From positions 2,294,001-2,358,000 of the forward strand of contig NZ_CP096276.1 in the NCBI RefSeq assembly GCF_024662235.1: 64,000 bases of DNA, in the 5' to 3' direction. This stretch comes from Pimelobacter simplex (GTDB taxonomy: Bacteria > Actinomycetota > Actinomycetes > Propionibacteriales > Nocardioidaceae). Every line of letters starts with the position of its first letter. The stretch's first letter is position 1. The position numbers and the translations under genes were made by a program. The notes under the pieces are model-generated. The model was not told where the DNA came from, did no database searches, and was given only the letters and a program-made list of their open reading frames with translations. Below, one piece after another: positions 26,546 to 36,900 of the stretch.

Positions 26546-29500
26546 ATGGTGACCCCGGACCCGCTGGAGGCGTTCAGCGAAGCGACCCGCGCGTGGTTCC
26601 GCGCGGCCTTCGCCGAGCCCACCGCGGCCCAGGCCGGGGCCTGGGACGCGATCGGTCGCGGCCACCACACCCTCGTCGTCGCGCCGACCGGCTCCGGCAA
26701 GACGCTCAGCGCCTTCCTCGCGGGCATCGACCGGCTGCTGACCACCCCGCCGCCCGACGACAAGCTCCACCGCACCCGGGTCCTCTACGTCTCGCCCCTC
26801 AAGGCCCTCGCCGTCGACGTCGAGCGCAACCTGCGCGCCCCGCTGACCGGCATCCGCCAGACCGCCGAGCGGCTCGACCCCGGTCACCCGCTGCCCGAGG
26901 TCACCGTCGGCATCCGCTCCGGCGACACCCCGGCCGGCGACCGGCGCCGGCTCGCGACCCGGCCGCCCGACGTCCTGATCACGACGCCCGAGTCGCTCTT
27001 CCTCATCCTCACCAGCCAGGCCCGCGAGACGCTGCGCGGCGTCGAGACGGTGATCCTCGACGAGGTGCACGCCGTGGCCGGCACCAAGCGCGGTGCCCAC
27101 CTGGCGCTCAGCCTCGAGCGCCTCGACGCCCTGCTCCCCCGGCCCGCCCAGCGGGTCGGGTTGTCCGCCACGGTCCGCCCGACCGAGGAGGTCGCCCGCT
27201 TCCTCGGCGGCAGCGCCCCGGTCGAGATCGTGGCCCCGCCCGCGCACAAGTCCTGGGACCTGCGCGTCGAGGTGCCGGTCGAAGACATGACCGAGCTCGG
27301 CCAGGTCGTCGAGGACGACGACCCCACGGCGCCTCCCGCCCGGGCCAGCATCTGGCCCCACGTCGAGCAGCGGGTCGCCGAGCTGATCGAGCAGCACCGC
27401 TCCACGATCGTGTTCACCAACGGCCGCCGTACGGCCGAGCGGCTGACGGCGCGCCTCAACGAGATCGCTGCGGGCGTCTCCGCCGACGGCGTCGAGCCGC
27501 CCGCCCAGATCATGGCCCAGTCCGGCGCCGCCGCCGGCGCGAGCCCGGTGCTCGCCCGTACCCACCACGGCTCGGTCTCCAAGGAGCAGCGCGCCCAGGT
27601 CGAGGACGACCTCAAGGCCGGCCGCCTGCCCGCCGTCGTGGCCACCAGCAGCCTCGAGCTCGGCATTGACATGGGCGCCGTCGACCTGGTGCTCCAGATC
27701 GCCTCGCCGCCGAGCGTGGCCAGCGCCCTCCAGCGCGTCGGCCGTGCGGGCCACCAGGTGGGCGAGACCTCTCACGGCGTCTTCTTCCCCCAGCACCGCG
27801 GCGACCTCGCTCCGGCTGCCGTCGCCGTCGCCCGGATGCGCACCGGCGGCATCGAGCAGCTCCACGTCCCCGCCAACCCGCTCGACGTCCTCGCCCAGCA
27901 GGTCGTCGCCATCACCGCGGTCGACGAGTGGGACGTCGACGAGCTGTTCGCCGTGGTCCGGCGCAGCGCGCCCTACGCCCACCTGCCCCGCTCGGCCTAC
28001 GACGCCGTGCTCGACCTGCTGGCCGGCCGTTACCCCTCCGACGAGTTCGCCGAGCTGCGCCCGCGGATCACCTGGGACCGGCTGACCGGCGTCATCAGCG
28101 GACGCCCCGGCGCCCAGCGACTCGCCGTCACCAGCGGCGGCACCATCCCCGACCGCGGCCTCTACGGCGTCTTCCTGGCCGGCGAGGGCACCAATCGCCG
28201 CGTCGGCGAGCTCGACGAGGAGATGGTCTACGAGAGCCGGGTCGGCGACGTCTTCGCACTCGGCGCCACGAGCTGGCGGATCGAGGACATCACCCACGAC
28301 CAGGTCATCGTCACGCCCGCCCCCGGCGTCCCGGGCCGGCTGCCGTTCTGGAAGGGCGACACCGCCGGGCGCCCGACCGAGCTCGGCGAGGCGATCGGCG
28401 GGTTCACCCGCGAGCTCGGCGCGCTGCCCGAGGCCGCGGCCACCGCGCGGGCCCGCGAGGTCGGCCTCGACGACAACGCGGCGGCCAACCTGGTCGGCTA
28501 CCTGCGCGAGCAGGTCGAGGCCACCCAGGTGCTGCCGAGCGACCTGGCCGTCCTGGTCGAGCGGTTCCGCGACGAGCTCGGCGACTGGCGGCTCGCGGTG
28601 CACTCGCCCTACGGCACCGCGGTGCACTCCCCCTGGGCGCTGGCCATCAACGCCCGCCTGCGCGAGCGCTACGGCGTCGACGGCCAGGCGCTCGCCTCCG
28701 ACGACGGCATCGTCATCCGGATCCCCGACACCGACGCCGAGCCGCCCGGCGCCGACCTGATCGTCTTCGAGCCCGACGAGATCGAGGAGGTCGTCACCCG
28801 CGAGGTCGGCGGCTCCGCGCTCTTCGCGGCCCGCTTCCGCGAGTGCGCGGCGCGCGCGCTGCTCCTGCCGCGGCGTGATCCCGGCCGCCGCTCGCCGCTG
28901 TGGCAGCAGCGCCAGCGTGCCGCCTCGCTGCTCGAGGTCGCCACCCGCTACCCGTCGTTCCCGATCGTGCTCGAGACGGTCCGCGAGGTGCTCAACGACG
29001 TCTACGACCTGCCCGGCCTGGTCACGCTGCTGCGCCGCGTCGACCAGCGCGAGGTGGCGATCACCGAGGTCGAGACCACCCAGCCCTCGCCCTACGCCCG
29101 GACGCTGATGTTCGGCTACGTCGCGCAGTTCGTCTACGAGGGCGACTCGCCCCTCGCCGAGCGCCGCGCCGCCGCGCTCACCCTCGACCAGGGACTGCTC
29201 GCCGAGCTGCTCGGTCGCGCCGAGCTGCGCGAGCTGCTCGACCCCGACGTCCTCGCCGAGGTCGAGGCCGAGCTCCAGCGCACCGTCCCCGACCGGCGCG
29301 CCCGTGACGCCGAGGGGCTCACCGACCTGCTCCGCCTGCTCGGCCCGCTCACCCTGGCCGAGGTCGCGGCCCGCTCCCGCGACGAGGCCCCCGTCGCCGA
29401 CTGGCTCGCCGACCTGGCCGCCGCCCGGCGCGTGGTCACCGTCCGGATGGCCTACGGCGACGCCTGGGCCGCCGTCGAGGACGTCGCCCGCCTGCGCGAC

Positions 29501-31108
29501 GGCCTCGGCGTCCCCGCTCCGGCCGGGACGCCGGCCGCCTTCACCGAGCCCGTCGACGACCCGCTCGCCGACCTGGTGGGGCGCTACGCGCGTACCCACG
29601 GGCCGTTCACCTCCGACCAGGTCGCGGTCCGGCTGGGGCTCGGCGTGGCCGTCGTACGGCACACGCTCCAGCGGCTCGAGGCCCAGGGCCGGGTGCTCTC
29701 CGGCGAGTTCCGCCCCGTCGGCGCCGGCGAGGAGTGGTGCGACGTCGAGGTGCTGCGCCGGCTGCGCCGCCGCTCGCTGGCCAAGCTGCGCCACGAGATC
29801 GAGCCGGTCGAGCCGACCACGCTGGCCCGGTTCTCCACCGCCTGGCACCAGATCACCACCGCCAAGGGCCCGCGCGGGGCCGACGGACTCCTCCGCGCGA
29901 TCGAGCAGCTCGCCGGAGCCGCCCTGCCCGCGAGCGCGCTCGAGTCCCTGGTCCTGCCGGCCCGGGTCCGCGACTACGAGCCGGCGCTGCTCGACGAGCT
30001 GACCGCGACCGGCGAGGTGCTCTGGGCCGGCCACGGACCGCTGCCCGGCTCCGACGGCTGGGTCTCGCTCCATGTCGCCGACCGGGCCCACCTCACCCTG
30101 CCGCCACCCGCGCCGGTCGGCGACCCGCTCCAGCAGCGGGTCCTCGACGTGCTGGCCCCCGGCGGAGCATGGTTCTTCCGCCAGGTCTCCGACCAGGTCT
30201 CCCAGGCCGCGCGTGCCGACGGCGAGGACCCGCCCCTCGACGAAGCCGTCAGTGCCGCGCTCTGGGCGCTGGTGTGGGACGGACGGCTCACCAACGACAC
30301 CCTCACCCCGCTGCGCGCCCTGACCCGCTCGGGCCGCGCCGCCCACCGCACCCGCCGCGCCGCCGCCCGCCCCGGCCGCCTGTCCCGGACCGGCCCGCCC
30401 GAGACCGCCGGACGCTGGGCCGTCCTGCCCGCCATCGACACCGACCCCACCCGCCGGGCCCACGCCGGCGCCGAGCAGCTCCTCGAGCGCCACGGCGTCG
30501 TCACCCGCGGCGCGGTCGTCAACGAGCGGGTGCCCGGCGGCTTCGCCGCGATCTACAAGGTGCTCAGCGCCTTCGAGGAGTCCGGCCGCTGCCGGCGCGG
30601 CTACTTCGTCGAAGGCCTCGGCGCGGCCCAGTTCGGTACGGCAGGCTCGGTCGACCGGCTCCGCTCCTTCGCCCCACCGGCCGGCGGCGAGGAGCTCGAC
30701 CACAAACCGGTCGCCGTCGCGCTCGCCGCCACCGACCCGGCGAACCCCTACGGCGCCGCGCTCCCCTGGCCCGCGCCGCCCAGCGTCCGCGCGGCGGCCG
30801 AGAGCACCGAGAGCGCCGGGCACCGCCCCGGCCGCAAGGCGGGCGGGCTCGTCGTCCTGGTCGACGGCGCGCTCGTCCTCTACGTCGAGCGCGGCGGGCG
30901 CACCCTGCTCACCTGGTCCGACGAACCCGACCTGCTCACCCCGGCCGCCGAGGCGCTCTCCACCGCCGTACGCCGCGGGACGCTCGGCCAGCTCACCGTC
31001 GAGAAGGCCGACGGCACCGCTCTCCTCGGCAGCGGCGGACCGCTGCGCGACGCGCTCGCCGCGGCCGGGTTCATCGCGACCCCGCGCGGCCTGCGGATCC
31101 GGGCCTGA
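26546..31108 (+). CDS. lhr: Lhr-type ATP-dependent helicase
   Basis: 1520 residues, start MVTPDPLEAFSEATRAWFRA (ATG at 26537 is an alternative). SF2 helicase motifs: Walker A APTGSGKT (46-53), DEVH box (172-175), LSATVRP, and motif VI ALQRVGRAGHQ. The long C-terminal part (about 880-1520) holds the Lhr winged-helix and core extension regions (FTSDQVAVRLGLGVAVVRHT). Lhr unwinds RNA:DNA hybrids and is linked to mycobacterial DNA damage responses. The glycosylase gene 13 bp downstream is the same partner seen in mycobacteria. Confidence 0.95.
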   Translation: MVTPDPLEAFSEATRAWFRAAFAEPTAAQAGAWDAIGRGHHTLVVAPTGSGKTLSAFLAGIDRLLTTPPPDDKLHRTRVLYVSPLKALAVDVERNLRAPLTGIRQTAERLDPGHPLPEVTVGIRSGDTPAGDRRRLATRPPDVLITTPESLFLILTSQARETLRGVETVILDEVHAVAGTKRGAHLALSLERLDALLPRPAQRVGLSATVRPTEEVARFLGGSAPVEIVAPPAHKSWDLRVEVPVEDMTELGQVVEDDDPTAPPARASIWPHVEQRVAELIEQHRSTIVFTNGRRTAERLTARLNEIAAGVSADGVEPPAQIMAQSGAAAGASPVLARTHHGSVSKEQRAQVEDDLKAGRLPAVVATSSLELGIDMGAVDLVLQIASPPSVASALQRVGRAGHQVGETSHGVFFPQHRGDLAPAAVAVARMRTGGIEQLHVPANPLDVLAQQVVAITAVDEWDVDELFAVVRRSAPYAHLPRSAYDAVLDLLAGRYPSDEFAELRPRITWDRLTGVISGRPGAQRLAVTSGGTIPDRGLYGVFLAGEGTNRRVGELDEEMVYESRVGDVFALGATSWRIEDITHDQVIVTPAPGVPGRLPFWKGDTAGRPTELGEAIGGFTRELGALPEAAATARAREVGLDDNAAANLVGYLREQVEATQVLPSDLAVLVERFRDELGDWRLAVHSPYGTAVHSPWALAINARLRERYGVDGQALASDDGIVIRIPDTDAEPPGADLIVFEPDEIEEVVTREVGGSALFAARFRECAARALLLPRRDPGRRSPLWQQRQRAASLLEVATRYPSFPIVLETVREVLNDVYDLPGLVTLLRRVDQREVAITEVETTQPSPYARTLMFGYVAQFVYEGDSPLAERRAAALTLDQGLLAELLGRAELRELLDPDVLAEVEAELQRTVPDRRARDAEGLTDLLRLLGPLTLAEVAARSRDEAPVADWLADLAAARRVVTVRMAYGDAWAAVEDVARLRDGLGVPAPAGTPAAFTEPVDDPLADLVGRYARTHGPFTSDQVAVRLGLGVAVVRHTLQRLEAQGRVLSGEFRPVGAGEEWCDVEVLRRLRRRSLAKLRHEIEPVEPTTLARFSTAWHQITTAKGPRGADGLLRAIEQLAGAALPASALESLVLPARVRDYEPALLDELTATGEVLWAGHGPLPGSDGWVSLHVADRAHLTLPPPAPVGDPLQQRVLDVLAPGGAWFFRQVSDQVSQAARADGEDPPLDEAVSAALWALVWDGRLTNDTLTPLRALTRSGRAAHRTRRAAARPGRLSRTGPPETAGRWAVLPAIDTDPTRRAHAGAEQLLERHGVVTRGAVVNERVPGGFAAIYKVLSAFEESGRCRRGYFVEGLGAAQFGTAGSVDRLRSFAPPAGGEELDHKPVAVALAATDPANPYGAALPWPAPPSVRAAAESTESAGHRPGRKAGGLVVLVDGALVLYVERGGRTLLTWSDEPDLLTPAAEALSTAVRRGTLGQLTVEKADGTALLGSGGPLRDALAAAGFIATPRGLRIRA

Positions 31109-31121
31109 GGATTGCCGCGCC

Positions 31122-31943
31122 GTGCCCGAGGGAGACGCGGTCCGCCGTACCGCCGACCGGCTCGACCGGGCGCTCGCCGGAGCGACGCTCACCCACAGCG
31201 ACTTCCGGGTGCCCCAGCTCGCCACCACCGACCTGACCGGGGCCGTCGTCGACCGGACCGCCACCCACGGCAAGCACCTCCTCACCCGGCTCACCACCGC
31301 CGACGGCGTCCCGCTCACGCTGCACACCCACCTCAAGATGGAGGGCAGCTGGCGGGTGGTCCGGGCCGGCGAGCGCTGGTCCCGGCCGGCCCACGAGGCC
31401 CGGGTCGCGCTGCGGACCGAGCGGGTCGAGGCGGTCGGCTTCCTGCTCGGCGTGGTCGAGCTGCTGCCCACCGCCGACGAGGCGAGCGCCGTCGGACACC
31501 TCGGCCCCGACCTGCTCGGCCCCTGGACGCCCGCCGACGAGGCGACCGCGCTGGGCCGGCTGACAGCCGTACCCGACCGGGTCCTCGGCGAGGCCCTCCT
31601 CGACCAGACCGTGGTCGCCGGGATCGGCACCATCTGGCTCTCCGAGACCTGCTTCGTCCAGGGCGCCCACCCGCTCGGCCCCGTCAGTGCGGTCGCCGAC
31701 CCGCTCCGCCTGCTCCGGCGGGCCCGCGCCCTGCTCCGGGCCGGGCTCGAGCACGGCCAACCGCTGACCACGGGCGACCGGCGCGACCCGGTCTGGGTCT
31801 ACCGGCGCCAGCGCCGCCCCTGCCTGCGTTGCCGGACGACGATCGAGGCCGGTCCGGTCGGCCCACCCGGCCGGGAGCGGACCACCTACTGGTGCCCGCG
31901 CTGCCAACCGGCGGCCGCCGCGGCCCCGCCGCCCGGCGCGTGA
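31122..31943 (+). CDS. Fpg/Nei-family DNA glycosylase
   Basis: 273 residues from GTG 31122 (VPEGDAVRRTADRLDRALAG). PEGD at the N-terminus gives the catalytic Pro2/Glu3 of the family; the helix-two-turns-helix region contains LDQTVVAGIGTIWLSETCF; a C-terminal zinc finger is formed by CLRC...CPRC. Closest in type to the actinobacterial Nei2 endonuclease VIII group, which removes oxidised bases. Probably co-transcribed with lhr, giving a repair pair. Confidence 0.9.
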   Translation: MPEGDAVRRTADRLDRALAGATLTHSDFRVPQLATTDLTGAVVDRTATHGKHLLTRLTTADGVPLTLHTHLKMEGSWRVVRAGERWSRPAHEARVALRTERVEAVGFLLGVVELLPTADEASAVGHLGPDLLGPWTPADEATALGRLTAVPDRVLGEALLDQTVVAGIGTIWLSETCFVQGAHPLGPVSAVADPLRLLRRARALLRAGLEHGQPLTTGDRRDPVWVYRRQRRPCLRCRTTIEAGPVGPPGRERTTYWCPRCQPAAAAAPPPGA

Positions 31944-31999
31944 CCTGGGTCTCCTCGCCGCCCAGGAACGTCCGGCCCGCCGTCGTTCGTTGACCTGGC

Positions 32000-32875
32000 A
32001 TGCACCGCCATTTCAACGGGCTCAAGACCGCGGGCCTCTTCGGCGCGATCTTCGCGCTGCTGCTCGCCGTCGGCGGCCTCATCGCCGCTGCCACGGGCAG
32101 CTCCGCCTTCATCTGGATCTTCGCGCTCATCGGTGTGGGTACCACGGCCTACGGCTACTGGAACTCCGACAAGCTGGCCATCAAGGCGATGCACGCCTAC
32201 CCGGTCACCGAGTCCCAGCAGCCGGCGATGTACCGCATCGTCCGCGAGCTCTCCACCGCCGCGAACCAGCCGATGCCGGCCCTGTTCGTCTCCCCCACCC
32301 AGGCGCCCAACGCCTTCGCCACCGGCCGCAACCCGCAGAACGCCGCCGTGTGCTGCACCGAGGGCATCCTCGGCCTGCTCGACGAGCGCGAGCTGCGCGG
32401 CGTGCTGGGGCACGAGCTGATGCACGTCTACAACCGCGACATCCTCACCGGCTCGGTCGCGGCGGCCGTCGCCGGCGTGATCAGCTCGGTGGCGCAGTTC
32501 CTCGCCTTCTCGTCGATCTTCGGCGGCGGCAGCAACGACGAGCGGCCCAACCCGCTGGTGATGATCGGTACGGCGCTGCTCGCCCCCTTCGCCGCCGCGG
32601 TCATCCAGATGGCGATCAGCCGCACCCGCGAGTACGACGCCGACGAGGACGGCGCCCGCCTGACCGGCGACCCGCTGGCCCTGGCCTCGGCGCTGCGCAA
32701 GCTCGAGTCCGGGACCGCCCGCGCCCCGCTCGCGCCCACCCCGCAGCTGCAGAACGCGAGCCACATGATGATCGCGAACCCGTTCCGGGCCGCCGACGTC
32801 CAGCGGATGTTCTCGACCCACCCGCCGATGGACGAGCGGATCGCCCGCCTGGAGAACATGGCCCGCCAGCGCTGA
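32000..32875 (+). CDS. htpX: HtpX-like membrane zinc metalloprotease
   Basis: 291 residues, start MHRHFNGLKTAGLFGAIFAL. Two N-terminal membrane helices (about 10-32 and 35-53), the zinc motif HELMH (138-142), two further hydrophobic segments (about 152-175 and 186-210) and the third ligand region REYDADEDGARLTGDP. M48B peptidase that degrades damaged membrane proteins. The next feature is a strong terminator 54 bp downstream. Confidence 0.93.
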   Translation: MHRHFNGLKTAGLFGAIFALLLAVGGLIAAATGSSAFIWIFALIGVGTTAYGYWNSDKLAIKAMHAYPVTESQQPAMYRIVRELSTAANQPMPALFVSPTQAPNAFATGRNPQNAAVCCTEGILGLLDERELRGVLGHELMHVYNRDILTGSVAAAVAGVISSVAQFLAFSSIFGGGSNDERPNPLVMIGTALLAPFAAAVIQMAISRTREYDADEDGARLTGDPLALASALRKLESGTARAPLAPTPQLQNASHMMIANPFRAADVQRMFSTHPPMDERIARLENMARQR

Positions 32876-32928
32876 TCGACCGCGCTCCCGGCACTCCCGG
32901 CGATCCCCGCAGCCCCGACGAGCAACAG

Positions 32929-32965
32929 ACACAGCCCCTCCGGTCCCGGACCGGAGGGGCTGTGT
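32929..32965. terminator. Perfect 18-bp hairpin between htpX and clgR
   Basis: Arms 32929-32946 and 32948-32965 (ACACAGCCCCTCCGGTCC and its complement) are perfectly paired around one central base. No U tract, as is common in high-GC actinobacteria. It lies between convergent genes and can end transcription from both sides. Confidence 0.85.
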
Positions 32966-33017
32966 CGTGGTGCGGAGGGCCAGGCCAAGCCAGGCGGGCC
33001 GGCCGGGTCGGGCCGGA

Positions 33018-33326
33018 TCAGGCGGCGGAGGCGACGACCTCGCCGGCGCGCCGCGGCGCGATCGGCGTGGGCACGGGGCCGAGCAGGGCGGCCTCCTCGA
33101 GCGCGACCGCGTCGGCGACGTCGCGCAGGACGTCGGACAGCGGGACGTCGAGGGCCTCGCACAGCGAGGCGAGCAGCTCGGAGGACGCCTCCTTCTGGCC
33201 ACGCTCGATCTCCGAGATGTAGCCGAGGCTGACCCGAGCAGCGCCGGAGACCTCGCGGAGGGTCAGCCCGAGCTCAGCACGGCGGCTGCGCAGGATGTCA
33301 CCGAGCGAGCGGCGGAAGAGCACCAT
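33018..33326 (-). CDS. clgR: ClgR-type XRE transcriptional regulator
   Basis: 102 residues, start [20 protein letters not shown]. Cro/CI helix-turn-helix (about 10-66) with [20 protein letters not shown], then the ClgR-typical [20 protein letters not shown]. ClgR activates clp protease and other stress genes. The C-terminus ends in AA, as expected for a short-lived ClpP substrate. It follows cinA in the order usual for actinobacteria. Confidence 0.9.
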   Translation of the reverse strand: MVLFRRSLGDILRSRRAELGLTLREVSGAARVSLGYISEIERGQKEASSELLASLCEALDVPLSDVLRDVADAVALEEAALLGPVPTPIAPRRAGEVVASAA

Positions 33327-33374
33327 CTCGATCTCCTCTCCGGGGTCGTGGAACGGCGGGTCGTGGCTCCAACG

Positions 33375-33911
33375 CTACCCGAGCCCCGAATCTTCCGCGG
33401 GACGCCCGGCCGCTGAGACTGCGGTGAGCTCCTCGCTCAGGGCGGTGAGGGCCGCGACGACGGTCGCGTCCTGGATCGCGCCGCGGCCGCCGCTGAGCCG
33501 GAGCGCGAGGACCTGGGTGCCCTCGGGGCCGGCCAGGCCGACGTACACGGTGCCGACGGGCTGGTCCTCCTGGCGGTCCGGACCGGCCACGCCCGTCGTG
33601 CTCAGCGCGTACGACGAGCCGACCAGGCGGCGCGCACCCTCGGCCATCGCCCGGGCACAGGCAGCCGAGATGACGCCGTCGGTGTCGACGAGCGCCTGCG
33701 GGACGCCGAGCACCTCGACCTTGACCTGCGTCTGGTAGCTCACCACTCCCCCGACGAAGACCTGGGACGCTCCGGGGACCTCGGTCAGCCGCGCCGCCAG
33801 CCGGCCGCCGGTGAGCGACTCGGCGGTCGCCACCGTCGCCCCGCGCTCGCGCAGGGCATGGACAAGAGCCTCGGCCGGTGAACCCACGACACGCATCGTG
33901 TCACGGGCCAC
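33375..33911 (-). CDS. cinA: CinA C-terminal-domain protein (nicotinamide-nucleotide amidohydrolase type)
   Basis: 178 residues from GTG 33911; an ATG at 33896 (MRVVGSPAEALVHALRERGA) is an equally good start. The whole protein is the CinA C-terminal domain: ATAESLTGGRLAARLTEVPG, FVGGVVSYQTQVKVEVLGVP, and ALSTTGVAGPDRQEDQPVGT. Proteins of this type (PncC) deamidate NMN to NaMN in pyridine nucleotide recycling. The usual neighbour pgsA is displaced by the 5.6 kb nuclease gene. Confidence 0.92.
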   Translation of the reverse strand: MARDTMRVVGSPAEALVHALRERGATVATAESLTGGRLAARLTEVPGASQVFVGGVVSYQTQVKVEVLGVPQALVDTDGVISAACARAMAEGARRLVGSSYALSTTGVAGPDRQEDQPVGTVYVGLAGPEGTQVLALRLSGGRGAIQDATVVAALTALSEELTAVSAAGRPAEDSGLG

Positions 33912-33951
33912 CGACCGAGGCTCTCGGCGAGGTGCTGCGGTGCGGCTCAGG

Positions 33952-36900
33952 TCAGCGGCGGACCACCCAGATCGTGGTGACCGTGGTCTGCGCCGTCAGC
34001 GCGGTGCTGCCGAGGTAGGTCACGGTGACCTTCTTGCGGCCGGTGCTCTTGAACTTGCCGAGCTTGACCACGGCCTTGCCGTTGACCACGGTGACGGTCT
34101 TGGCGGGCAGCCCCTTGGCCTTGACCTTCACCTTGCCGGTGACCGGCTCGCGGTCCGCGTTGACCAGCGTGACGGTGACCGTGGTCTTGGTCTTCTTGAC
34201 CTTGACCTTGCCGGGCTTGGTCTTGACCGACATGGTCACTGCACCCTTGGCGACCGGCACGGTCTGGGCCGAGGAGACGATCGCGTCCTTGTAGTCGGGC
34301 GCCGTGGCCCGCACCTGGACGGTGATCCGCTTGCCGGCCTGCGCACCCTTGAGCCGCAGCGTGCTCCCGGTGACCCCGGCGATCGGCGCCCCGTTGGCGA
34401 ACCACTGGTAGGTCAGCGAGGCGGGCGTCGGCACCCAGGTGCCGGCGTTGGCCGTGAGCACCTTGCCGACCCGGACGGTCCCGGAGATCGTCGGCGTGGG
34501 CTGCGTGGTGAACGTCTTCTTGTCCACCTCGGCCGTCGGGTCGGAGACGGCGACACCGTCGGTGTAGCCGTCGGCCTCGACCGTGACCCGGACCGTGATC
34601 ACCTTGCCGACCTCAGCGGCCGTCGGGGTGAACTTGTCCGTGGTCGCGCCGGAGATCTCGGCACCGCCGGCCAGCCACTGGTACGACGTCGTGGTCGGCG
34701 TCGGGGTCCAGGTGCCCGCCGTGGCGGACAGCTCGACGCCGAGCTTCGGCGTACCGGTGATCACCGGCTTGGTGTCGTTGACGAAGGCACCCTCGGCGAC
34801 CGTGATCGGGACGATCACCTCGGTCCCGGAGCTCGCGCCGACCAGCGTCAGCGACGTAGCGCCGGCCGGCTGGTTCGCCGGCAGGGTGACGTCGACGTGG
34901 GCGGTGCCGTACTGGTCGTAGACGGCGGTGCCGATGGTGTTGTCGAGCGTCGCGGTGCCGATCTGCTGGTTGCCCAGCTTGACCTGGATCTCGGTGTCCT
35001 TGGCGTCCGCGGGCGTCGACATGGTCCACGAGCTCACGTCGAGTACGACGTGGTCGCCCGGCTTGTAGGACGCCGGGGCGTCGGCCGGGAAGGCGATCCC
35101 GACGGCGCGCTGCGCGGGGTCGACCGCGAGCGGGGTCGTCGCGGCCTTCGCCGCCAGGTAGTCGACCATCGCCTGCAGGTCGACCTTGCCGGTGTCAGCG
35201 ACGTTCGTGCCGTTCTTCAGCTCGAAGAAGTTGTCGCCACCGGTCGAGAGGAACTGGTTCACCGTGACCGAGTAGGTCGCGCCGAGATCGATCGGCGTCC
35301 CGTTGAGCCACATCCCGGTGACCGTGCCCTCGAACGTGGCCGTCCCCTGCACCGTCACCGGCTTCTCGGCGTAGGTGTAGGTGAAGCCCTTCGAGACCCC
35401 CAGGCGCAGGAACGGCCGGCTCGGCACCTTGCCAGCCGCGTCGCGCTGCCACTGCTGCTCGAGCACCTTCTTCATCTGGGCTCCGGTGAGCTTCATGTTG
35501 ACCAGCGTGTTGGCGAACGGCTGGACGACGGCCGCCTGCTTGTAGGTCAGGATCCGGTCGCCGAGCTGGGCGGTCGAGTCCGGGTGGGCGTCGAGGTAGG
35601 CCTGGTCGACGACCGTGCCGGGCATGTCCTGGCGCAGACCACCCGGGTTCATGAACGCGATCTGGGCGCTGCCGGACTCCGGCTTCTCTGTGGCCCAGCG
35701 CTGCACCTCGGCGACCTGGTTGCCGAGCGTGGACTCGCCACCGCGGTTCTCCGTGGTGCCGTTGGCCAGCTTGGCCCGGTTGAGCACGCCCTGGAGCTTG
35801 CCGAGCTCCTTGGCCCCGAGCACCTCCGCCTGGTTCTTCGCGTCGGTGACGATCTGGTCCACCGCCGGGTCGGTCGGGTGCGCGCCGGCCGAGGTCAGGC
35901 TGATGATCGACTGCGTCTTGGCCTGGACCTTGCCGGTGGCGTTGTCGACCGTGAACACGAGCTTGTTGAGGTTGGTGCCGTACTGACCCGCCGAGACGAC
36001 GGGACGCTCGGTCACCGCACGCCCCTGGTCAGCCCACGCCTGCACCGGGACGGAGCAGTTGTAGGCCTTGTGGGTGTGCCCGGACACGATCGCATCGACG
36101 TCGGCCGACACATTCTGGGTGATATTGCCCCAGACCGTCGCCGGGTTCGAGAACTGCGACGAGGTGCAGTCCTCCGACGCCGATCCCTCGTGGACCAGCA
36201 GCACGACGAGGTCCGCGCCGGCGTTCTTGAGCTCGACCGCGGCCGCGTTGGTGGCGTCCACGATGTCGGTGACCGTCACGCCCTGGATGCCTCCGGGGGT
36301 GACCAGGCTCGGCAGGTCCTCGGTGACGGCGCCGACGAAGCCGACCTTGACGTCGCCGAACTGCTTGGTCCAGGTCTCGGCGAGGTCGTCACGACCCGCC
36401 GGCTCCTCGACGTTGGCGGCGATGTACTCCCAGTCGGCGAGGTTCTTGACCCGGCCCACGAGGTCCTCGTAGCCCTGGTCGAACTCGTGGTTGCCGGCCG
36501 CGGAGACGTCGAGTCCCGCCTCGTTGAGCGCCTCGATGGTGGGCTTGTCCTTCTGGATGAAGGACTCGAACGTCGACGCACCGATCAGGTCACCGGCGGC
36601 GGCGAACACCGTGTTCGGGTTCTCGGTGCGCAACTGCTTGACCGTGCCGGAGAGCACCGAGGCGCCCGCGGCGTTGGTGCCGTCGGCCAGGAGACGACCG
36701 TGGAAGTCGTTGGTGCCGATGATCTGGACGTCGGTCGTGCTCGGCGCGCCCTTCTTGATACCGACGACCTCAGGGTTGTGGTCCGAGGCGCTGAACGGGT
36801 CGTCGCTGTAGAGGTCCGTGCCGACGTAGTTGTAGCGCGAGTACTGGTTGAACACCGACTCGTTGGCGTTGACCTCCCAGATGTCGACGCCGGTCACCAT

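Noticed and set aside
25862..31771. A minus-strand open frame of 1969 codons opposite lhr and nei2
   Set aside because: Composition is Gly/Arg/Val/Asp-rich without domains, mirroring third-position GC of the plus-strand genes. Only its last 211 codons form a real gene (sortase).
33915..33927. Terminator after the nuclease gene (CCGAG-GCT-CTCGG)
   Set aside because: Only five pairs with a 3-nt loop; too weak to call in sequence of this GC content.
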